Assembly (NCBI GenBank): GCA_029432795.1
Contig: JARNMJ010000007.1
Span: forward strand, 55,124 to 119,123
Direction of reading: 5' to 3'
DNA from: Pontiellaceae bacterium B12219
GTDB taxonomy: Bacteria > Verrucomicrobiota > Kiritimatiellia > Kiritimatiellales > Pontiellaceae
DNA: 64,000 bases
Below the pieces are notes generated by a model that was not told the DNA's origin, searched no databases, and was given only the letters and a program-made list of their open reading frames with translations. A program made the position numbers and the translations under genes. This document shows, piece by piece, positions 25,969 through 34,747 of the stretch. Numbering within the stretch: the stretch's first letter is position 1; every line of letters starts with the position of its first letter.

Positions 25969-26954
25969 TACCGTCATTTTTAATCATCCTGACCTGCTTT
26001 ATATTCTCGGCCATATTTTCGGGAGTGGAAACCGGGAGCTATATGATCAACCGCATTCGGCTGCACCGTCGGAAATGCGAACGGCGGCGTTCGGCGGAGT
26101 GGCTCACAGCCATTTTACGCTATCCCTATATTTTCATGTACACCATTCTGATCGGTAATAACCTTGCGGCTTTTATGCTTTCGAAGGAAGTGACGGATTT
26201 ATATCTGGCCGGAGGGATGCACGCGGGAACACTGCTTTTCGGATTCCTGCCGTGGAATGCTGAAACGGCAGCAACGCTGACGCTGATGTTTCCGCTGTTC
26301 CTCTTCGGAGAAGTGGGGCCGAAAAATCTGTTTCGTAAAAAAGCCGATGTACTGATGTATCGTCTGTCCGGTTTATTGCGTTGTCTGGTGATTCTGCTGC
26401 TGCCGATCACGTTATTGCTGAAATATCTATTCATTGCGCTGACGCATGGTGGCGGGCGTTCTGTCGGGCGTGATTTGCACCGGCTTTCGCCGGATGCATT
26501 GCGGGAATACTTTACGGTCGGCGAACAGGCCGGTTTCATTTCGTCAGACCTCAATCGCATGATTGAAAACGTCACGACAATGTATCAGGTGCCCGTGCGG
26601 ATGCTGATGACGCCGTTTAATAAAATGCCGCAGTTGCCGGATACGGCCACCGTGGCGGATCTGAAAAAATTATTGGCCGGCCACCAAACACTCTATGTTG
26701 TGCTGATGCATAAACACACGGTTGTCGGTCTGGTTTCCATGTTCACGGTCATCAACCGCAAACTTTCCGATGCCGATCTGTTGAAGCCCTATGCCCATGA
26801 ACCGCTGAAGCTGGAAGAGAGTCGAAACCTTAAATCCGCCTTCTACCGGTTGCGCCGCAATCCCCGCCATAGCGCAGTGGTATTTGATTCGATGCACCAT
26901 CCGGTCGGTTTCATCCGCCTCGAGGATATTGCACGGTATATCGCGAAGAAATAA
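25965..26954 (+). CDS. Second CNNM-domain membrane protein
   Basis: 329 residues, ATGA overlap with the preceding CNNM gene, so the two are made together and may form a heteromer. It has the FSGVETGSYMINRIRL motif (~17-32), a GNNLAAFMLS stretch and FGEVGPKNLFRKKA, all CNNM-like. It then carries one CBS-like pair region (MLMTPFNKMPQLP onward). Unlike its neighbour it lacks a C-terminal CorC/HlyC domain. Tandem CNNM pairs with one tail-less member are common in PVC bacteria and others. Converges with the esterase gene 2 bp away. Confidence 0.82.
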   Translation: MIPSFLIILTCFIFSAIFSGVETGSYMINRIRLHRRKCERRRSAEWLTAILRYPYIFMYTILIGNNLAAFMLSKEVTDLYLAGGMHAGTLLFGFLPWNAETAATLTLMFPLFLFGEVGPKNLFRKKADVLMYRLSGLLRCLVILLLPITLLLKYLFIALTHGGGRSVGRDLHRLSPDALREYFTVGEQAGFISSDLNRMIENVTTMYQVPVRMLMTPFNKMPQLPDTATVADLKKLLAGHQTLYVVLMHKHTVVGLVSMFTVINRKLSDADLLKPYAHEPLKLEESRNLKSAFYRLRRNPRHSAVVFDSMHHPVGFIRLEDIARYIAKK

Positions 26955-26955
26955 A

Positions 26956-27723
26956 TCAGTTGGTTTCCAGTTTCGCAATCGGTAACCAGTCGAGCACGGT
27001 TTGGATGTGCCGGTCCCAGTAGGTCCAGTTATGTGCGCCGGGAGATTCTTCGTAGGTGAGACGGAGCCCTTTTTCGTTGGCGGTTTCGCGGAAGCTGACG
27101 GAATCCTGATACAGATAATCTTCGGTTCCGCAGCTCACAAAAAACTCGGTATCCGGGATCGGTTCCAGAGATTGGAGCCGGTGAATCAGATCGTTTCCAG
27201 AGGCAGGAACCTGTTCCAGGGAATTGAAGACCGCACCGAATGTACGCAAGCGGGATTCATCCCATTCATCATGAATATGCGCGGCAATATCGAGTGCACC
27301 GGAAAGTGATGCCGCATGGGAAAATCGTCCGGGACAGCCGAGGGCCAGTTTCAGTGCGCCGTATCCGCCCATGGAAGCCCCGGCAATGAAGGTTTTTTTC
27401 CAATCCCTGGAAAGGTTGAACCAACGGTTTACCAGTATGGGGAGTTCTTCCGCGAAAAGGTTCCAATAGTTGGAGCCGTGCGCCATATCGCAGTAAAAGC
27501 TTTTGTGGGCTTCGGGCATAATGACAGCGAGATTGTAGTTGCGGGCATAGCGCTCAATGGAGGAACTGCGGCACCAGGAGGTGTGGTCGCCGGAAAGGCC
27601 GTGCAGGAGATAAAGAACGGCAGGTGGTTCGCTCCATGCGTCGGAATGTTCCGGCAGAATGATATTCATTCCGAGGGAGAGATCAATGGAGCGGGCGTAG
27701 AATCGGGTTTCGAGCAAGGCCAT
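26956..27723 (-). CDS. Esterase of the esterase D / tributyrin esterase family
   Basis: 255 residues, alpha/beta hydrolase fold of the PF00756 type: LLHGLSGDHTSW (~39-50), the nucleophile elbow GASMGGYGAL (Ser ~122), a catalytic Asp in VSCGTEDYLY and His in SPGAHNWTYW (~238). No signal peptide, so cytoplasmic. It probably cleaves short acyl esters or S-formylglutathione-like thioesters; family members also deacylate sugars. Residues SRDWKK before the nucleophile strand come from an exact palindrome copy (27397-27413), replacing a loop that varies in homologues. Confidence 0.85.
   Translation of the reverse strand: MALLETRFYARSIDLSLGMNIILPEHSDAWSEPPAVLYLLHGLSGDHTSWCRSSSIERYARNYNLAVIMPEAHKSFYCDMAHGSNYWNLFAEELPILVNRWFNLSRDWKKTFIAGASMGGYGALKLALGCPGRFSHAASLSGALDIAAHIHDEWDESRLRTFGAVFNSLEQVPASGNDLIHRLQSLEPIPDTEFFVSCGTEDYLYQDSVSFRETANEKGLRLTYEESPGAHNWTYWDRHIQTVLDWLPIAKLETN
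27397..27413. repeat. 17-bp palindrome, exact copy, inside esterase gene
   Basis: TTTCCAA-TCC-CTGGAAA; minus-strand frame gives S-R-D-W-K. Confidence 0.85.
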
Positions 27724-27792
27724 GGGGGAATCCGGTATTTGGTTTCAAGAATCAGGTTTTAAGTTGTTTACGGCGATTTGATGAAAAATAAT

Positions 27793-27843
27793 TTCAGGTT
27801 TCAGGTTTCAGGTTTCAGGTTTCAGGTTTCAGGTTTCAGGTTT
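27793..27843. repeat. Heptamer tandem repeat (caggttt unit)
   Basis: About seven perfect copies of CAGGTTT run up to the stop codon of the channel gene, with degenerate relatives (ggtttcaagaatcaggttttaag) at 27742-27764. Direct orientation only; no inverted arm is obvious. It fills the gap between the esterase start and the channel stop. Confidence 0.92.
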
Positions 27844-28848
27844 CTATAAGGTTTGTTCGCTTTCGGTTGATTGGCGGATGGCTACGAGCGTATCGCCGAG
27901 ATTCAGGCGGGTTTGAGGGCCGGGATCGAAGGCGGTTGTTCCATCGCGGTGTTTCACGGCAATTACCAATGAACCCAGCACCTGCCGAACGCGAGCTTCG
28001 GAGAGGGTTTTTCCGAGCATATCACTCTCTTCTTCGATCAGATGTTCGAAGACTTCGAGCGCAATGCTTTTGTCCATTGCGACAAGTTCAATGAGGTCCA
28101 CGACGGAGGGACGGGTGAGCAGCTGGGCAATTTGATTGGCACCGGAAGAGATGGGCGAAACCACGCGGGCGGCTCCGGCTTTTCGGAATTTACGCGAGTT
28201 GTCGGGTTCATGCACCCGGGCAATCACGCGGACGGTGCTGCACAGACTGACTGCCGTGAGGGTGAGGAACAGGTTTTCGGCATCAGAGTCAAGGGCGGCC
28301 ACCAGCGATTCGGCATTGCCAATGTGCGCTTCTTCGAGTGTGTCCTCATCTGTTGCATCGCCGATCAGATGCGGAATACCGAGTTCTTCCATGCGTTTAA
28401 CGAGCTCTTCGTTTTCTTCGATGACCACAAATGCTTTCCTGTTCGCCTGCAGTTCGGTGACCACACGGCTTCCGGTTCGGCCATAGCCACAGATGATGAC
28501 ATGGTTTTTCATGCAGGACATTTTTTTGGTCATGGCTCTTCTCCCTAAAACATTACTGATGCTGCGCTGAAACATAAATTCGGCCAAACGGGTCAGACAG
28601 TAGGCCATCACGCCGACACCGCCGATAATCATGACAACCGTGAAGAGCCGCCCGGCATTGGAGAGCGGGTGAACTTCGGTGATGCCTACAGTGGAAACGG
28701 TGATGACCGTCATGTAGAAAGCGTCAAGCCAGCCCCAGTTTTCAATATATTTATAGCCAATGGTTCCGAACAGCAGGACCAGCATAATGCCGATGACGCC
28801 TCTCCGAACGCCGGAGATTAACTGCTCATTAATGACCATGCTTCTCAT
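27844..28848 (-). CDS. Two-transmembrane potassium-channel-like protein with RCK (TrkA) domains
   Basis: About 334 residues from the ATG at 28848; the frame stays open to 28920 but that would overlap the divergent amidase start. Two membrane helices (~15-36 and ~66-90) flank a pore loop, followed by a TrkA-N NAD-binding domain (VIICGYGRTGSRVV, ~117-130) and a TrkA-C domain from about 245. The channel filter, normally TVGYGD, reads TVGITEV (28675-28692), so classical K+ selectivity is doubtful. It may be a non-selective channel or a nucleotide-gated regulator. Confidence 0.82.
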   Translation of the reverse strand: MRSMVINEQLISGVRRGVIGIMLVLLFGTIGYKYIENWGWLDAFYMTVITVSTVGITEVHPLSNAGRLFTVVMIIGGVGVMAYCLTRLAEFMFQRSISNVLGRRAMTKKMSCMKNHVIICGYGRTGSRVVTELQANRKAFVVIEENEELVKRMEELGIPHLIGDATDEDTLEEAHIGNAESLVAALDSDAENLFLTLTAVSLCSTVRVIARVHEPDNSRKFRKAGAARVVSPISSGANQIAQLLTRPSVVDLIELVAMDKSIALEVFEHLIEEESDMLGKTLSEARVRQVLGSLVIAVKHRDGTTAFDPGPQTRLNLGDTLVAIRQSTESEQTL

Positions 28849-28914
28849 GACTCCATTAAAACCGATTGATTCGGCACTTTCCAAACCTAAATTATTTTTA
28901 GTAGTTTGTGTTTT

Positions 28915-29892
28915 ATGCATTCAATTACCAGAAAGCTGTTTGTCTATCATGCCGTACTTTTCACAGGTTGTGCCGGTACCACTTCCGTTCAGGCCAAATC
29001 GGTTCCGGGTACGGTTTCGCTATCCTATATTGCGCGGCTCTATTCCATGAAAATGGCTGTTTTCGGCAAGAAGGTGGTTTTAGAAAACAAATATAATAAG
29101 CTCGAAGTGGAGACGAACAGTCGCCGGGCCTGGATTAACGGTATCATGCTCTGGCTGCACGAACCCTGCCGAAAAAGCGGATCGGACTGGGTGATTCGTG
29201 AAATTGACTTCAAGAAGGGGATTGATCCCATTCTTCGGGCCTATGCGTATGTGCCGAAACGAATGCCGCGGCTGGTGGTGCTCGATCCGGGGCACGGAGG
29301 CAATGATCCCGGTGCAAGCGGCAGTGTGACTAAAATCCGGGAAAAGAATGTCGTTCTCGATATTTCCCACCGCGTTCGAAAACTGCTCGAAGCCAAAGGG
29401 GTTCAAGTCCGCATGACCCGGACGGGCGATACCTATCCGTCGCTGGATTCGCGCACCAATCTGGCCTATAAACTCGGTGCCGATGTCTTTGTGAGCATTC
29501 ATGCGGACGGGGCCGCCAGTTCCAGCGCCCACGGGGTGGAAACCTTCATCACGTCGGTGGCGGGCTATGATTCCTCTAATTTTTATGGTCAGGCGGGCGA
29601 TAAAGATGCACAGCGAAACAATACGTATGATGCAATGAATGCCATTCTCGGCTTTTCACTTCAAAGTAATCTGGTGAACATGTCGAAACGCGAGGATCGC
29701 GGCCTGCGCCGAGCCCGTTTCTCCGTCATCAAAAAAGCACCGTGTCCTTCGGCGTTGGTGGAATGCGGATTTCTAACAAATCCGGATGAAGAATCGCTGT
29801 TGAACACGGCGAGCTATCGCGAAAGCGTTGCGCGGGGAATTACCAATGGAATCCTGGGCTATTTCACCATGGTTAAACGCGCCCTGCGTTAA
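28915..29892 (+). CDS. N-acetylmuramoyl-L-alanine amidase (AmiC-type, Amidase_3)
   Basis: 325 residues from the ATG at 28915. A signal with a possible lipobox (LFTGC, Cys ~19) is followed by an unrecognised ~90-residue segment, then the zinc amidase domain: VVLDPGHGGNDPGASG (His ligand), RMTRTGDTYPSLDSR, FVSIHADG (second His) and ALVECGFLTNPDEE (catalytic Glu). It cleaves the bond between MurNAc and the stem peptide in the periplasm, for daughter-cell separation or peptidoglycan turnover. The start region faces the channel gene, 66 bp apart, and holds a divergent promoter area that I cannot resolve. Confidence 0.9.
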   Translation: MHSITRKLFVYHAVLFTGCAGTTSVQAKSVPGTVSLSYIARLYSMKMAVFGKKVVLENKYNKLEVETNSRRAWINGIMLWLHEPCRKSGSDWVIREIDFKKGIDPILRAYAYVPKRMPRLVVLDPGHGGNDPGASGSVTKIREKNVVLDISHRVRKLLEAKGVQVRMTRTGDTYPSLDSRTNLAYKLGADVFVSIHADGAASSSAHGVETFITSVAGYDSSNFYGQAGDKDAQRNNTYDAMNAILGFSLQSNLVNMSKREDRGLRRARFSVIKKAPCPSALVECGFLTNPDEESLLNTASYRESVARGITNGILGYFTMVKRALR

Positions 29893-29980
29893 AGATTTTG
29901 TTTTTAGACAAAATCTATATTAAGCCTGCAGCCCTGTTCCGTATTGCAACCCCGTATCATTCAGGTAGCGTTCAGCCTTT

Positions 29981-30062
29981 GTTCGCTAGGGGAGTCGCTT
30001 TGATCGACTGAGAGTCCAACCCTTGGAACCTGCGCGGGTTATGCCGTGAAGGGAAGCGATAG
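29981..30062 (+). promoter_or_regulatory. TPP (THI-box) riboswitch upstream of thiC
   Basis: Conserved blocks: GGGGAGTCG, CTGAGAG, ACCCTTGGAACCTG, GGTTATGCCGTGAAGGGAAGC. The 5' edge GTTCGCTA (29981-29988) is exactly complementary to TAGCGAAC at 30085-30092, so the P1 strand can pair either within the aptamer or with the downstream leader. With no good ribosome site visible before thiC, control of translation or termination by this switch is likely. Confidence 0.95.
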
Positions 30063-30123
30063 CGCCTTCCTTTCTGTTTCCGTTTAGCGAACTGACAACC
30101 AATAACGATTAACGGATAATTGA

Positions 30124-31737
<1,614 letters not shown>

Positions 31738-31794
31738 CCGACCACCCGGTATTTGTCTGGGCAAATGCGACGGTTGGCAATGTCAGCTGGGAAT

Positions 31795-31817
31795 GGAACT
31801 CCACAACGTGGAGTTCC
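31795..31817. other. Perfect hairpin between convergent thiC and response regulator
   Basis: GGAACTCCAC / GTGGAGTTCC, a 10-bp perfect stem with a 3-nt loop. It has no adjacent T run on the plus strand, so it is either a bidirectional weak terminator or a repeat unit. Confidence 0.6.
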
Positions 31818-31844
31818 GCGGATCTGCACGGCAGCGGATTTTTA

Positions 31845-32519
31845 TTATGAGCCGGATTTTCCGTTTGAAAAGAGCCCGAGACGGTGGGCTTTGTTTACGG
31901 CGGAGGGGGCATTCGGTACATTGAGTTTGTCGTAGATTCGCCGCACAAAACTGGCGACGGTGTGGGGGGTAACTCCGAGCCGGTCTGCGATCTCCTTTTT
32001 GACGTATCCTTCACTGATCAGTACGAGGGTTTCCATTTCGCGGTCCGATAATGCTAATTCAGGTTTTTCCTGGGGTTGGAGGTGTTTCAAGGTGGTGAGG
32101 ATATATCCGGCGATATTGGGGTCGAGCGAGGCCCCTCCGTTCATTACACTTCGGATGTCCTCTGCAATCTGGATGCGTTTCGTTCCTTTGAGCAGGTATC
32201 CTGCCGCACCTTCTTCAATTGCATTGAGCACATCGGCTTCGCATCTGGATTGAGTGAGGACGATGATTTTTGTTTCGGGAAGACTTTTTTTCAGAAAGGG
32301 GAGCGCCTCAATTCCGGACATACCCGGGAGGTTGAGATCGAGCAGTACCAGATCGGGCACATTGCGGGTTGATCGGTCCTGCAGGCTTCGAAGGGCTTGT
32401 TCGGCGGTGCCAAACTGGCTGATCAGCTCCATATCACTTTCCAGCTTGAGTGCCAGAGCAATGGTATCCCGATATTCGGGATGGTCTTCCACCATCATTA
32501 TTTTAATTTTACGCTTCAT
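31845..32519 (-). CDS. NarL/FixJ-family response regulator
   Basis: 224 residues. The receiver domain (~1-125) has the acidic pair ED (11-12), phospho-acceptor Asp ~61 in LLDLNLPGMSG, conserved Thr/Ser and Lys in VLTQSR and LLKGTKR. The LuxR-type HTH (~155-215) has LSDREMETLVLISEGYVKKE and GVTPHTVASFVRRIYDKL. Phosphorylation should promote dimerisation and DNA binding. It overlaps the histidine kinase gene by 11 bp, so the pair is one system, and is divergent from the secreted-protein genes it likely controls. Confidence 0.92.
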   Translation of the reverse strand: MKRKIKIMMVEDHPEYRDTIALALKLESDMELISQFGTAEQALRSLQDRSTRNVPDLVLLDLNLPGMSGIEALPFLKKSLPETKIIVLTQSRCEADVLNAIEEGAAGYLLKGTKRIQIAEDIRSVMNGGASLDPNIAGYILTTLKHLQPQEKPELALSDREMETLVLISEGYVKKEIADRLGVTPHTVASFVRRIYDKLNVPNAPSAVNKAHRLGLFSNGKSGS

Positions 32520-34521
32520 GGGAACGTCCTTTTCTTGTGCGTTGTTTACTTCGGGGCCGGTGTCGGGAGAGGCGCGTCCTTTTTCCTGTTTTAAGGGTCA
32601 GGGTGATACAGGTTCCTCCATCGCTCGGCGCGGTGGCGGATATTTTTGCGCCCAGCAGCCGGGCCCGTCGCTTGAGAGAGGGAGGAATGCCCTCGATGCC
32701 TTGGCCATTGTCCTGAATGGTGAGCCGCAGAGATTTGGAATCGGCGGCCAAATGGGTTTTTAATCGGGTGGCTCCGGAGTGTCGGCAGATATTGACGAGA
32801 CATTCTTTATAAAAAAGGAAAAGATCGATACGGATGCGGGGTTTCAGGTGGTCAAGGTGAGACTCTCCTTCTATGATGAAATCCTGTTCGAGATTGGTAC
32901 CGATTCGCTGAGCTGCACGCTGCATGTCGGCCACGAGACCGATGTAGAGATTGTCTGCTTCCTGCATGTTGACGATATGGCGAATGCTGGTGCTGGTGCG
33001 GTCGGTGAGTTCTTCGATGCGTTGATGAATGTGTTTCCATTCTTCCTGCGATTCCGCATCTTGTGCAATATCACTGAGCATGGCAATGGTGTGGATGTTG
33101 GCTCCGAGCTCATCGTGTAAATCCGCGGCAAAACGTTCCTTGATTCGGGCCACCTGCCTCAGCTGGTAGAGACGTTCGGTCAGAAAAATAATCACGATGC
33201 CGACGATGAGCAGTACAGTCAGCCAGCTCATGCGAATGAGGTTGATTTTCTGTCGGGTATAGCGTTGGTTGAGCTCTTCGGAAATAAGCGGTCGTTCTGT
33301 CTCAAGATCATGGCGCCGGGCCAGTTGGTTAAGCCAATCCTGGATGGGAAGAATTTTACCATAGAGGTTGTTGCCATCGGTCAGCGCGTCCGGAGAACGG
33401 TGTTGTCTTTCAGAGGTTTGTGTTATCTGAACCTTTTTTCCCAGAGCTACATTCCGATCATTGGAAAAAAGTTCGATTTCTGAAAATCCGATTCTGAATT
33501 TATCGGCGGAAAGATTCGCGGCATCTCCTGTTTTCTGTGCAATAAGGCGAACATAGCGGCAGTTTTTTTCCGGGATATTCCAGATCATAATCGGTCCGGT
33601 ATCGTTAATCGTATTTCTGTGGTAATCGAGTAAGAGCGCGGCATCTGAAAAATCGGGTTGGACGGCGCCCAGGATCTGAAGATGCATCGGAATGCCCAGA
33701 TCGCCGGGATAGGCCAGCGGGACGGTGGCGCCTTCGTCTGTGGCATGCAGATGAATTCGGTTGATTGGATATTCATTTTCGAGGTCAAGAGTCAGGGTGG
33801 GTTGTTCGCCAACCTCACTGACAAATGCGCGGCTTTGAATTCCTTCCGCGGAGTCCATTAAATAGGGGGTCAAGCCGTCCACCAGAAATCGTTTGTCCCA
33901 TGCTCCCGGGCGGTCCGGCTGGCTGGATGAGACCTTAACAGTACGTCGCAGGGCAACATTCTTCGGGCCGCTGAATACCAGGAGTTCCGCAAGCTGGAAT
34001 GCATGCCAGTTGTCAAATGCCCTGGGAGACAAACGTGTGGCTTCAATGCGTATCCACGATGCCGTTGTTCCAGGGGTTGGAATCACGAGCGGCGCAATGC
34101 GCGGAAGAACGGCATCGGCAGCATGCCGCTCGGCAATCACGGTGCCATTGGTGTCGCCTATCATTCCGGCCACCACGCGGAATTCAACCGGAAACCCATC
34201 GGCTTGGAATCCCTTTTCCTGATCGCGCCATATGGCCGGGACCATTACAACATTGTCGATCGGGTAAGCAGCGCCGAAATCAACTTCAATCCACTCCTTC
34301 GTATTGGCATCTTTGGAGCGGAAGGAACGATAGCCGATGGCCCCGATTCCGCTACGCAGCCCGAAATGTGCGAGCTGTTCGAGATCGGCATCAATTTCCG
34401 CCAAACGTTGTTCCAACTGGGAAAGAGATGCTTTATCCAGCGATTCTTCAAGGGGGGCGGCTCCGGTTGACAGGGCTCCGGTAATCAGTGCGGAAAATAG
34501 TATTTTTTGAACCCGGTTCAT
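32509..34521 (-). CDS. Sensor histidine kinase with extracellular discoidin-like domains
   Basis: 670 residues from the ATG at 34521, which begins a good signal peptide; the frame opens at 34548. The exported part (~25-425) has two galactose-binding (F5/8 C-like) segments, one with IGYRSFRSKDANTKEW and WIRIEATRLSPRAF, the other with NVALRRTVKVSSSQ and CRYVRLIAQKTGD. One membrane helix (~430-450), then a HisKA_3 box with ADLHDELGANI (His ~469) and an HATPase domain with NICRHSGATR, DNGQGI and GGTCITLTL. Discoidin folds usually bind glycans, so a carbohydrate ligand is inferred. Partner of the adjacent response regulator. Confidence 0.85.
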   Translation of the reverse strand: MNRVQKILFSALITGALSTGAAPLEESLDKASLSQLEQRLAEIDADLEQLAHFGLRSGIGAIGYRSFRSKDANTKEWIEVDFGAAYPIDNVVMVPAIWRDQEKGFQADGFPVEFRVVAGMIGDTNGTVIAERHAADAVLPRIAPLVIPTPGTTASWIRIEATRLSPRAFDNWHAFQLAELLVFSGPKNVALRRTVKVSSSQPDRPGAWDKRFLVDGLTPYLMDSAEGIQSRAFVSEVGEQPTLTLDLENEYPINRIHLHATDEGATVPLAYPGDLGIPMHLQILGAVQPDFSDAALLLDYHRNTINDTGPIMIWNIPEKNCRYVRLIAQKTGDAANLSADKFRIGFSEIELFSNDRNVALGKKVQITQTSERQHRSPDALTDGNNLYGKILPIQDWLNQLARRHDLETERPLISEELNQRYTRQKINLIRMSWLTVLLIVGIVIIFLTERLYQLRQVARIKERFAADLHDELGANIHTIAMLSDIAQDAESQEEWKHIHQRIEELTDRTSTSIRHIVNMQEADNLYIGLVADMQRAAQRIGTNLEQDFIIEGESHLDHLKPRIRIDLFLFYKECLVNICRHSGATRLKTHLAADSKSLRLTIQDNGQGIEGIPPSLKRRARLLGAKISATAPSDGGTCITLTLKTGKRTRLSRHRPRSKQRTRKGRSHEA

Positions 34522-34619
34522 TACTGGTCTTTCTAAATCATGAGGCAATTAAAGTCGAGATGGATGACTGCGCGTCTGACTTTCCATTACTGAAGAAAAG
34601 TACTCCACGGGTGAAATTT

Positions 34620-34647
34620 TGTATGTCCCTCAAAAGTGGGGCATACA
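34620..34647. promoter_or_regulatory. Inverted repeat in the divergent promoter region, candidate operator
   Basis: TGTATGTCCC (34620-34629) and GGGGCATACA (34638-34647) match as an inverted repeat at 9 of 10 positions, with 8 nt between. It lies between the kinase gene and the first secreted-protein gene, where a regulator of both would bind. The CCCT-CA-GGG core resembles the dyads at 44411 and 45943. Confidence 0.5.
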
Positions 34648-34747
34648 GAATTTTATACTGTGAGAATCTGAAATCGGTAATCAGAAGATAAGACCGGAAG
34701 TAACGCTTCTGTTCTGAGTACAAAATAACAAAAGGAGAGATACAGCG

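Noticed and set aside
20134..27843. Heptamer arrays as possible CRISPR
   Set aside because: The units are 7 bp with no spacers, and no cas genes are near.
28849..28920. An extended N-terminus for the channel protein up to 28920
   Set aside because: It would overlap the divergent amidase start and adds residues unlike any channel; the ATG at 28848 starts just before the first membrane helix region.
30013..30029. A palindrome-like TCCAA-CCC-TTGGA in the TPP riboswitch
   Set aside because: The bases belong to the conserved aptamer core ACCCTTGGAACCTG, so the match is explained without the repeat.
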